Positions 1 to 6,091 of a stretch of 7,669 nucleotides of DNA are shown here, in pieces. This DNA is from an uncultured Collinsella sp. (GTDB taxonomy: Bacteria; Actinomycetota; Coriobacteriia; Coriobacteriales; Coriobacteriaceae). A model generated the notes under the pieces. That model searched no databases. It worked only from the letters and a program-made list of their open reading frames with translations, and was not told the origin of the DNA. The DNA lies in contig CABUBY010000080.1 in NCBI GenBank assembly GCA_902489955.1, positions 1 through 7,669 on the forward strand, read 5' to 3'. The number at the start of each line of letters is the position of its first letter. The first letter of the stretch is position 1. Position numbers and translations under genes: made by a program.

Positions 1-473
<473 letters not shown>

Positions 474-478
474 CGCCC

Positions 479-3244
479 ATGGATCAGGACCGCCAAAACA
501 GCCAACGCCGCGACGCGCAGAACACGGAGCGCGAGCAGGATTTTACGACCTACCGCACTGCCCAAAGCTCAAACGATATGGTGCCGACGGTGTTTCGCCG
601 CGGTGTCTACCGCACGATTCGCGGCAGCCTCAAACGCTTCTTGTCTATCGTCGTGATCACCGCGCTCGGCGTGAGCGTGATGTGCGGCCTTAAGGCGGGT
701 TGCGAGGACCTGTGCGATTCGGTTGACGCCTACTTCGACCAGCAAAATGTCTATGACATTAACGTGCAGTCGACCTATGGCCTGACTGACGATGATCTCG
801 ACGCCATCCAAGAGGTCGATGGCGTCGAAACGGCCGAGGGCATCTACACCGAGACCGCCTACACCGCCGTGGGCACAACGCGCGAGCGCGTGGTCGTGCA
901 AAGTCTCTCCAAGGAGAATATCGATCAGCCAGTGCTCGTGAACGGCGATTTGCCCGAGAGCGCCGATGAGGTCGCGGTGACTTCGAAGTTCCTGAAGGCT
1001 TCGGGCAAAAAGCTCGGCGATACGGTGAGCTTTGCTGCCAACGATGCGAGCTCGTCGAACCAAAGCGCCAAGGATCAGTTTGCCGATGGCGATTACACCA
1101 TCACGGCCGAGGTTCTCGATCCCACTGATGTGAGCTCCGACTCGACGGTCAACGCCTTCCGTGCCGCCTCGGCGGCGGACTATAAGTTCTATGTGAGCGA
1201 GGACGCCGCGACATCTTCTTCCTACTCCGCGGTCCACGTGGTCGTCGAGGGAGCCAAGGATCTCAACTCATATTCGGATGCCTACGCGGCAAAGATCAAT
1301 GAGGTCAAGGGCAATATAGAGAAGATCCGCGAGGAGCGTGAGAAGGCGCGCGCTCAGGAGCTGACGGTCGACACGCCGACAAGCTTGGATGCGGCCGAGC
1401 GTCAGGCCGCCATGCTCTTTGGGATCGAGCAGGACAACATCAATCGCATGGCCGAGGGCAGCGACGAGCGTGCGCAGGCGCAAGCCGACCTGGACCAGCG
1501 CCGTGCCGCCGCCGACCAACAGTTTGCCGACGCCCGCGCCGAGCTTTCCGATCTGGGAGAATGCACCTGGTACATCCAGGACCGCGGCAATATCGCAAGC
1601 TACTCGAGCGTGGAGAGCGATAGCTCGTCAATTGAAGCCATCGCCACGGTGTTCCCGTTCATCTTCTTTATCGTCGCCGTGCTCATCAGCCTTACCACCG
1701 CCACGCGTATGGTCGAGGAGGAGCGCACGCTCATCGGCCTGTATAAGGCGCTCGGCTATTCGCGCGGACGCATCCTGTCCAAATACGTGGACTATGCGCT
1801 GTGGGCTTGTCTGATCGGCGGCGTGCTCGGCAACATCATCGGATTTGTGGGCCTGCCGCTGTTCTTGTTTACGGTGTTCGACGACATGTACTCGCTGCCC
1901 CAGATGTTGCTTTCGTACGACATCGTGTCCTCGATCGTCTCGGTGGCGCTGTTTGCCGTGGGCGTGGTGGGCGCCACGATTATCGCCTGCCGCCACGAGA
2001 TGGCCGAGACTCCGGCCTCGCTCATGCGCCCCAAGGCCCCGCGCGCCGGCTCGCGCATCTTGCTCGAGCGCATCGGCTTTATCTGGCGCCGCATGGGCTT
2101 TTTGAACAAGGTCGCTGCACGCAACCTATTTCGTTACAAAAAGCGCGCCTTTATGACCATCTTTGGCATCGCGGGCTGTACGGCGCTTGTGATTTGCGGC
2201 ATGGGCATCCGCGATACGTCGGTGGCGCTTTCGCCCAAGCAGTACGGGCATATCACGCGCTATGACCTGCTGGCGGTTGCCAATCCCGACGATTTTTCGC
2301 AGACGTGCGCGGCATTGGATGAGCGAAGCGCAGCCAAGGATTCCGACGTGACCGTGACTTCGACGCTGCCGATTATGACCGACAACGTCACCTTTACATT
2401 TGGCGGCAAGAGCGAGACCGTGCAGCTGATCGTGGTGCCCGATGACCGCACGAACGACCTGGACGACTACGCGCGTCTCGAGGATGAGTCCAAAGAGCCA
2501 CTGTCTTTGCGTGACGGAGACGTGTATCTGAGCAAGAGTTCACAGCTGGTTCTTGGGATTCAGCCGGGCGACACGGCGCAGGTCCAGGATTCGTCGCTCA
2601 ACGTCGCCAAGGTCAAAGTCAGCGACATCTCGCTCAACTATTTGGGCAACACGCTCTATATGACGCAGGGCACCTATGAGCGCGCGTTCGGCCGAAGCGC
2701 GCGTCTTAACGGCATCTTTGTGCTGCTTAAGGGCTCGTCGGCCGACCAGATTGCGTTTAGCAAGAATCTTAAGAGTGACGGTTGGCTCACCATCTCGAGC
2801 ACGGCCGAACATTGGCAGAACTACGAGGCGAACTTCACTATCATCAATTCCGTCGTGGTGCTCGTGACCTTTATGGCGGCGTGCCTGTCGTTTGTGGTGG
2901 TGTTTACGTTGTCCAACACGAATATCTCCGAGCGCGAGCGCGAGCTGGCGACCATCAAGGTGCTGGGCTTCCGCCGTGGCGAGGTACACCATTACGTCAA
3001 CAAGGAGACGTTGATCCTCACGGCGATTGGCACCGCACTGGGCGTGCCGCTGGGTGGCCTGCTTGCCGAGAGCTTTACGTACATCCTGCAGATGCCGTCG
3101 CTGTACTTTGACGTCGAAGTCGAGCCGCTGAGCTACGTGCTTGCCGTGGTGCTTTCCTTCGGCTTTACGATCATCGTCAACCTCGCCACCAACCGAACTC
3201 TCAATAAGATCGACATGGTCGGCGCCCTCAAGAGCGCCGAGTGA
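479..3244 (+). CDS. ABC transporter permease, FtsX-like, two permease modules
   Basis: This is the membrane partner of the preceding ATPase, 921 residues from the ATG at 479. An in-frame GTG at 467 would add four residues and overlap the ATPase by 7 bp; neither start has a strong ribosome binding site. A charged N-terminal tail of about 45 residues is followed by TM1 (about 55-72), then a large extracytoplasmic domain ending in a Lys/Glu/Ala/Gln-rich, probably coiled-coil stretch (about 268-358) and the motif TWYIQDR (363-369). The first FtsX module has TMs at about 386-409, 439-466 and 481-504, with the cytoplasmic coupling motif TRMVEEERTLIGLYKALGY. TM5 (558-576) opens the second half, with another external domain (577-786) and a second module (TMs about 787-812, 843-864 and 884-903) carrying SERERELATIKVLGF. 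The 1+3+1+3 helix layout with duplicated coupling helices matches large Gram-positive FtsX-fold permeases (mechanotransmission, export or lipoprotein handling). The substrate cannot be deduced. An intrinsic terminator follows 61 bp after the stop. Confidence 0.93.
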   Translation: MDQDRQNSQRRDAQNTEREQDFTTYRTAQSSNDMVPTVFRRGVYRTIRGSLKRFLSIVVITALGVSVMCGLKAGCEDLCDSVDAYFDQQNVYDINVQSTYGLTDDDLDAIQEVDGVETAEGIYTETAYTAVGTTRERVVVQSLSKENIDQPVLVNGDLPESADEVAVTSKFLKASGKKLGDTVSFAANDASSSNQSAKDQFADGDYTITAEVLDPTDVSSDSTVNAFRAASAADYKFYVSEDAATSSSYSAVHVVVEGAKDLNSYSDAYAAKINEVKGNIEKIREEREKARAQELTVDTPTSLDAAERQAAMLFGIEQDNINRMAEGSDERAQAQADLDQRRAAADQQFADARAELSDLGECTWYIQDRGNIASYSSVESDSSSIEAIATVFPFIFFIVAVLISLTTATRMVEEERTLIGLYKALGYSRGRILSKYVDYALWACLIGGVLGNIIGFVGLPLFLFTVFDDMYSLPQMLLSYDIVSSIVSVALFAVGVVGATIIACRHEMAETPASLMRPKAPRAGSRILLERIGFIWRRMGFLNKVAARNLFRYKKRAFMTIFGIAGCTALVICGMGIRDTSVALSPKQYGHITRYDLLAVANPDDFSQTCAALDERSAAKDSDVTVTSTLPIMTDNVTFTFGGKSETVQLIVVPDDRTNDLDDYARLEDESKEPLSLRDGDVYLSKSSQLVLGIQPGDTAQVQDSSLNVAKVKVSDISLNYLGNTLYMTQGTYERAFGRSARLNGIFVLLKGSSADQIAFSKNLKSDGWLTISSTAEHWQNYEANFTIINSVVVLVTFMAACLSFVVVFTLSNTNISERERELATIKVLGFRRGEVHHYVNKETLILTAIGTALGVPLGGLLAESFTYILQMPSLYFDVEVEPLSYVLAVVLSFGFTIIVNLATNRTLNKIDMVGALKSAE

Positions 3245-3305
3245 CCTGTCCTGGGATTCAAGTTCTAGCGAGCTGCCGACGCGCCCGCAGCAGTATTTTT
3301 GCATA

Positions 3306-3349
3306 AACCGCTCCGCCAAATGCATACTTTGACGGGGCGGTTGCTTTTT
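3306..3349 (+). terminator. Rho-independent terminator of the ABC operon
   Basis: Bases 3306-3315 (AACCGCTCCG) pair with 3333-3342 (CGGGGCGGTT) through ten pairs including one G-U. After a single C/A mismatch, CAAA (3317-3320) pairs with TTTG (3328-3331), leaving a 7-base loop. A T-run (GCTTTTT) follows directly. It sits 61 bp past the permease stop codon and has the right polarity for the + strand. On the - strand the trailing T content is poor, so it is probably not the main terminator of the convergent phosphofructokinase gene. Confidence 0.9.
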
Positions 3350-3402
3350 GCCCACAGGTACCCCAGGGGGCGCCGTGCAAATTCCGGAGTATTCAGCATC
3401 CC

Positions 3403-3426
3403 GGGGTCCGCGGGCGCGGGGGCGGG
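3403..3426 (+). other. G-quadruplex motif
   Basis: Four G-runs are spaced within the canonical G3+/N1-7 rule: GGGG at 3403-3406, GGG at 3412-3414, GGGGG at 3418-3422 and GGG at 3424-3426, with loops of 5, 3 and 1 bases. The motif is inside the candidate MITE-like block, downstream of the permease terminator and on the strand opposite to the phosphofructokinase coding strand. Sequence alone shows the capacity to fold, not a function. Such motifs also arise by chance in GC-rich DNA. Confidence 0.55.
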
Positions 3427-3493
3427 TGCACAAAACCGCGCTGAAAGCCCCGATTCTGAGTCCCAACGCCTCTAGAGCCGCTCGTTTTTTTAC

Positions 3494-3586
3494 AGGATGC
3501 GGCCCATGGTGCCTGCCTTTCGCCCAAAATCCAGTATGCAGGCACCCTCGGCTGCTGAATACTCCCAAAAATGCACGCCGCATCCT
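3494..3586. repeat. Nested inverted repeats (hairpin) inside the intergenic block
   Basis: AGGATGCGGC at 3494-3503 is perfectly complementary to 3577-3586. Nested inside it, GGTGCCTGC at 3508-3516 pairs perfectly with GCAGGCACC at 3538-3546 around a 21-base loop. The outer pair uses bases 3577-3580, which also belong to the longer inverted repeat 3371-3398/3553-3580, so the two folds partly compete. A further CAGGCACC copy at 3591-3598 offers another partner for the GGTGCCTG arm. An orphan run of seven T residues (3485-3491) lies just before this hairpin rather than after it, so this is not a + strand terminator. Confidence 0.6.
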
Positions 3587-3609
3587 ACCCCAGGCACCCG
3601 CAGCAAGAA

Positions 3610-3794
3610 GACGAATAGCCACGGCCTCCCTAGTTACCGCAGGAGGCCCCAGGGCTTACCTCCCAAATCTTTCCGCAGGACGGAAGGATCCCGCCGCGCG
3701 AAGCACACGGCGGGATCCTGACATGTCCGAGGACGATTTGGGAGGTAAGCCCTGGGGCCTCCGATGAGAGCAGTTTCGGCCGAGGCTATTCGTC
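3610..3794. repeat. 185-bp quasi-palindrome overlapping the 3' end of the phosphofructokinase gene
   Basis: Three pairs of complementary arms share one centre at base 3702. The outer arms (3610-3626 with 3778-3794) match at 16 of 17 positions, the middle arms (3642-3669 with 3735-3762) at 28 of 28, and the inner arms (3685-3696 with 3708-3719) at 12 of 12, around an 11-base apical loop. Unpaired segments of exactly 15 bases separate the arms on both sides (3627-3641/3763-3777 and 3670-3684/3720-3734). The inner segments can form small hairpins of their own, such as TTCCG-CAGGA-CGGAA at 3671-3685. The right outer arm contains the last two sense codons and the stop codon of the phosphofructokinase gene. 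There is no T-run next to the stems, so it is not a standard terminator. Possible roles are a 3'-end stabilising or processing structure, or a dispersed palindromic repeat. The structure itself is certain; its role is not. Confidence 0.9.
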
Positions 3795-4865
3795 GCCGAA
3801 GCTGATGCCCAACGCCTTGGCCTCGCGCACTAGATCGCTCTGGGGATCGACATACTTGAGCTTGCCGGCGACATCCTCGAGCGGCATGTGGCACATCTTG
3901 CCGTCGCGCAGGGCAATCATGTAGCCAAACTCGCCGCGTAGGCAGCCGAGAGCCGCCTCGACGCCGCACTGGGTCGCAAAGATGCGGTCCTGGGCGTCGG
4001 GCTGACCGCCGCGCTGCGTGTGACCGGGGATGGCGACGCGGGTCTCGCGACCGGTCTTGGCTTCGATCTCCTTGGCGATGTCGTAGACAATCGACGGGCT
4101 CGTGCGCTCGGCGAGCTTCTTCTTGTACTCTTTCTTGGACAGAGCCGCGTCCTCCTTGGAGATAGCGCCCTCGGCGACGGCCACGATGGTAAAGCGGCTG
4201 CCGGTCTCCATGCGATGTTCGATGGTCTTGATGACGTTTTCCATGTCGTAAGGGATCTCTGGAATCAGGATGACGTCCGCGCCGCCCGCGACGCCGGCGT
4301 ACAGTGGAATCCAGCCAACCTTGTGGCCCATGATCTCGATAACGAACACGCGGCCGTGGCTCGAAGCGGTGGTGTGAATGTCGTCGATGCACTTGGTGGC
4401 GACGTCGATGGCGCTCGTAAAGCCAAACGTCAGCTCGGTGCCCCAGGTGTCGTTATCGATGGTCTTGGGCAGCGCGATAACGTTGAGGCCCTCTTCGCGC
4501 AGGCGGTTGGCGGTCTTGGTGGAGCCGTTACCGCCCAGCATAAACAGGCAGTCGAGCTGCAGCTTATGATAGGTGTGGACCATCGCCGGCACCTTCTCGA
4601 CACCATCGGCCTCGGGGGTATCCAGACGCTTGAACGGTGTGCGGCTCGTGCCCAGGATGGTGCCGCCGCGGGTGAGGATGCCGCTAAAATCGGCGGGCGT
4701 CATGACGCGGAACCTGCTGTAGATAAGGCCCTGATAGCCGTCCTCAAAGCCATAAATCTCGATAGGTTCTTCGCTATTGGTCATAAGCGTTTTGACAATG
4801 CCGCGCATGGTGGCGTTGAGCGCCTGGCAGTCGCCGCCACTAGTAAGAAGACCGATCCTAAGCAT
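3786..4865 (-). CDS. pfkA: 6-phosphofructokinase, mixed-substrate (group III) clade
   Basis: A cytoplasmic glycolytic enzyme of 359 residues that phosphorylates fructose 6-phosphate to fructose 1,6-bisphosphate. The N-terminal donor loop is LLTSGGDCQALN (6-17). GGNGS (111-115) corresponds to E. coli GGDGS, PKTIDND (133-139) carries the catalytic Asp137 (E. coli Asp127), SSHGR (168-172) and MGHKVGW (179-185) line the sugar-phosphate site, and PGHTQRGG (280-287) holds the His/Arg fructose-phosphate binders. Gly114 at the E. coli 104 position is the ATP-type residue, while Lys134 at the 124 position is typical of PPi-type and mixed-clade enzymes. Asn113 replaces the usual Mg-binding Asp103. At 359 residues it is longer than the roughly 320-residue E. 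coli enzyme. The start ATG at 4865 is preceded by GGAAGGA with good spacing. The gene converges on the ABC operon, and its stop codon lies inside the 185-bp quasi-palindrome. The family is certain; the phosphoryl donor (ATP or PPi) is not settled. Confidence 0.95.
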   Translation of the reverse strand: MLRIGLLTSGGDCQALNATMRGIVKTLMTNSEEPIEIYGFEDGYQGLIYSRFRVMTPADFSGILTRGGTILGTSRTPFKRLDTPEADGVEKVPAMVHTYHKLQLDCLFMLGGNGSTKTANRLREEGLNVIALPKTIDNDTWGTELTFGFTSAIDVATKCIDDIHTTASSHGRVFVIEIMGHKVGWIPLYAGVAGGADVILIPEIPYDMENVIKTIEHRMETGSRFTIVAVAEGAISKEDAALSKKEYKKKLAERTSPSIVYDIAKEIEAKTGRETRVAIPGHTQRGGQPDAQDRIFATQCGVEAALGCLRGEFGYMIALRDGKMCHMPLEDVAGKLKYVDPQSDLVREAKALGISFGDE

Positions 4866-4871
4866 GGTGAA

Positions 4872-4893
4872 TCCTTCCGGGCAAGTTATAACA
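4872..4893 (-). promoter_or_regulatory. Likely pfk promoter -10 and ribosome binding site
   Basis: On the - strand, TGTTATAAC (4893-4885) is an extended -10 element with the hexamer TATAAC, one base from consensus. GGAAGGA (4878-4872) is a strong Shine-Dalgarno sequence six bases before the ATG at 4865. No TTGACA-like -35 is present at 16-18 bases; that region falls in the GC-rich inverted repeat at 4904-4936. Transcription starting about 7 bases past the -10 would give a very short leader with the Shine-Dalgarno at its 5' end, which is unusual. A promoter further upstream therefore remains possible (TTTACA occurs on the - strand in the 4939-5005 gap). The ribosome binding site is solid; the promoter call is moderate. 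Confidence 0.45.
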
Positions 4894-4903
4894 TGCGCAT
4901 AAG

Positions 4904-4936
4904 TTTACCCCCGCACACTGTTGATGCGGGGGTAAA
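4904..4936. repeat. GC-rich inverted repeat upstream of pfk (operator or atypical terminator)
   Basis: TTTACCCCCGCA (4904-4915) is perfectly complementary to TGCGGGGGTAAA (4925-4936) around a 9-base loop. It lies 70 bp past the amidase stop codon and about 40 bp before the pfk start. In intrinsic terminators the A-run precedes and the T-run follows the stem. Here the T residues are on the 5' arm and the A residues on the 3' arm for both strands, so neither direction ends in a T-tract. It could be a weak terminator for the amidase gene, or a regulator binding site over the -35 region of the pfk promoter. Confidence 0.6.
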
Positions 4937-5005
4937 ACGTGTTAGCTCAAGCGTATAGAAATGTAAACAACGTCAGGCGGGCGTAAGGACGACGGTGCCA
5001 GCTCC

Positions 5006-6091
5006 TTACAGTGCGAAGGCGTCGACGTCGCTCCAGTGACGGCGCAGCGTGATGGCGGCAGCGGGCTCGGTATTGTCAAAGATGACCGACCATTGCGTAT
5101 TGCTGGTGATGTCTTTCGGATTGGGTTCTTGCGCTGCAGCGCGTAGGGCCTTCCAAGCGACTGCCTCGTCCTGGGCACCGACATGGGCGTCAAGGACATC
5201 GGCGATTGCGACGGCGCGCTCTTTACCATGGCCCAGCTCGCCATTCTTTTGGTTGGGCAGCACTTCGTCGCCATAGCAGGCGTAGAAGTTCGTAACCTGG
5301 CGTACAGGAGTCGCTTTGAAAGCGCGGTCCGGATCGCGCGGGTCCCACTCTACTACGCGCGCGTCACCGGCGGCGTCGTTGATAAAGAAGTGGTAATCGC
5401 GTCCTGCCATGGCGTGCATGTCGTAGGCAGAAAGCAGGTCTACGGCCTCCTGCGTGGTGGCGGCACGGTCGAGCACCAGACGGATGGCGAGCGAGGTATT
5501 GATGACGGGACGCTGCGTGTCCTGGTCACAGGGCTTGGAGTCCAGGGTGAGTACGGCAATGGACACGCCGCATTCGTTAACACCGTCGAGCTGGGCAAAC
5601 GGGCCCATGAGTGCGGCGGCGCGTCCGGTGACGGAGTCAAGCGGAGTGTTATCGCCCAGGTTGTTAAGGGCGGCATACCCGATGGAGGCATAGCCGTCGC
5701 GCGGGTGATTGCGCACCAGCAGCGCCGAGGTGTCGTCCTTAAAGTCGTAATTGCGACCGGTGCGCACGCGGCCTTCGGCATCTACGGCGACAAAAGCGCT
5801 GCAGGCAAACTGGGGCGCCTGGACATGTGCCGGCACACCGGGCAGCACCTGGGCCACCACGGCATCGATGTAGGCCTGGTCGTCGCGCACGCCAGCGGCG
5901 ATGATGCGATCAAGATCGTAGTCGTAGGCGATGTCGATTGCGTACAGGTCATAGCCATCCGCGTAGTCGGTCAACCGTTTGAGCGAGGCGGCGGACTTGA
6001 TTTGCTTGTGATAAACGATACCGGTGGCGGCGGCAAGGCCGACGGCGACTCCCACGACACCGCAGGCGATGGCAATGTTACGTGGCTTCAT
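5006..6091 (-). CDS. Membrane-anchored linear amide C-N hydrolase (choloylglycine hydrolase/penicillin V acylase-like)
   Basis: A protein of 361 residues in the Ntn-hydrolase superfamily that cleaves linear amide bonds, for example in conjugated bile acids, penicillin V, N-acyl homoserine lactones or N-acyl amino acids. A hydrophobic segment (about 6-27) behind MKPRN looks like an uncleaved signal anchor, putting the catalytic domain outside the cell. Cys97 in QFACSAFVAVD is the predicted nucleophile. Arg113 and Asp116 in GRNYDF lie at +16 and +19 from it, exactly the spacing of Cys2, Arg18 and Asp21 in Clostridium perfringens choloylglycine hydrolase. Asn172 (DGVNECGVS) and Asn268 (VTNFY) fit the Asn82 and Asn175 positions; I could not place an Arg228 equivalent. 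Unlike classical bile salt hydrolases, the nucleophile is not next to the initiator Met, so about 96 residues would have to be removed by proteolysis. AGGAG five bases before the ATG supports the start. Family assignment is strong; bile-salt activity is unproven. Confidence 0.88.
   Translation of the reverse strand: MKPRNIAIACGVVGVAVGLAAATGIVYHKQIKSAASLKRLTDYADGYDLYAIDIAYDYDLDRIIAAGVRDDQAYIDAVVAQVLPGVPAHVQAPQFACSAFVAVDAEGRVRTGRNYDFKDDTSALLVRNHPRDGYASIGYAALNNLGDNTPLDSVTGRAAALMGPFAQLDGVNECGVSIAVLTLDSKPCDQDTQRPVINTSLAIRLVLDRAATTQEAVDLLSAYDMHAMAGRDYHFFINDAAGDARVVEWDPRDPDRAFKATPVRQVTNFYACYGDEVLPNQKNGELGHGKERAVAIADVLDAHVGAQDEAVAWKALRAAAQEPNPKDITSNTQWSVIFDNTEPAAAITLRRHWSDVDAFAL

Larger units (their letters stand above)
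3359..3594. mobile_element. Candidate MITE-like non-coding element with terminal inverted repeats and flanking direct repeat
   Basis: The 9-base word TACCCCAGG occurs at 3359-3367 and again at 3586-3594, in the same orientation. Just inside these copies lie imperfect inverted repeats: 3371-3398 matches the reverse complement of 3553-3580 at 23 of 28 positions, including a perfect 13-base arm (GGAGTATTCAGCA at 3386-3398 and its complement at 3553-3565). This is the expected layout of a small non-autonomous transposable element of about 218 bp with a 9-bp target duplication. No transposase or credible ORF is inside, so mobilisation would have to be in trans. The left inner border is two bases shorter than the right one, and the flanking word is C-rich, so a chance direct repeat is possible. 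The alternative is a conserved structured intergenic repeat that is not a transposon. Confidence 0.45.

Noticed and set aside
3485..3491. Run of seven T residues as a terminator
   Set aside because: No stable stem ends directly upstream of it on the + strand. The nearby hairpin begins after the T-run rather than before it.
2540..3622. 360-codon - strand open frame under the permease 3' end and intergenic region
   Set aside because: It is antisense to a clear permease gene, passes through the terminator and repeats, and its His/Arg-rich sequence is typical of a shadow frame.
3348..3767. Open frame of 139 codons on the + strand across the intergenic region
   Set aside because: It crosses both inverted-repeat structures, lacks a ribosome binding site, has an Arg/Pro/Ala-rich shadow-like composition and resembles no family. 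The open frame is explained by high GC and palindrome symmetry.
3350..3785. CRISPR array or tandem repeat array
   Set aside because: The repeats are inverted and nested, without regularly spaced direct repeats or unique spacers, and no cas genes are nearby.
3634..4392. Open frame of 252 codons on the - strand overlapping the phosphofructokinase gene
   Set aside because: It is a frame-shifted shadow of pfk running on into the palindrome, with an Arg/His/Gly-rich composition and no start signal.
4983..5009. Hairpin GTAAGGA/TCCTTAC at the amidase stop codon as its terminator
   Set aside because: The stem is only 7 bp with a 13-base loop and no T-run follows on the - strand, so it is too weak to call.
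5006..6091. Classical bile salt hydrolase
   Set aside because: The nucleophile is not at position 2, the protein has a membrane anchor, and the Arg228 equivalent could not be placed. Only the broader Ntn amidase family is supported.
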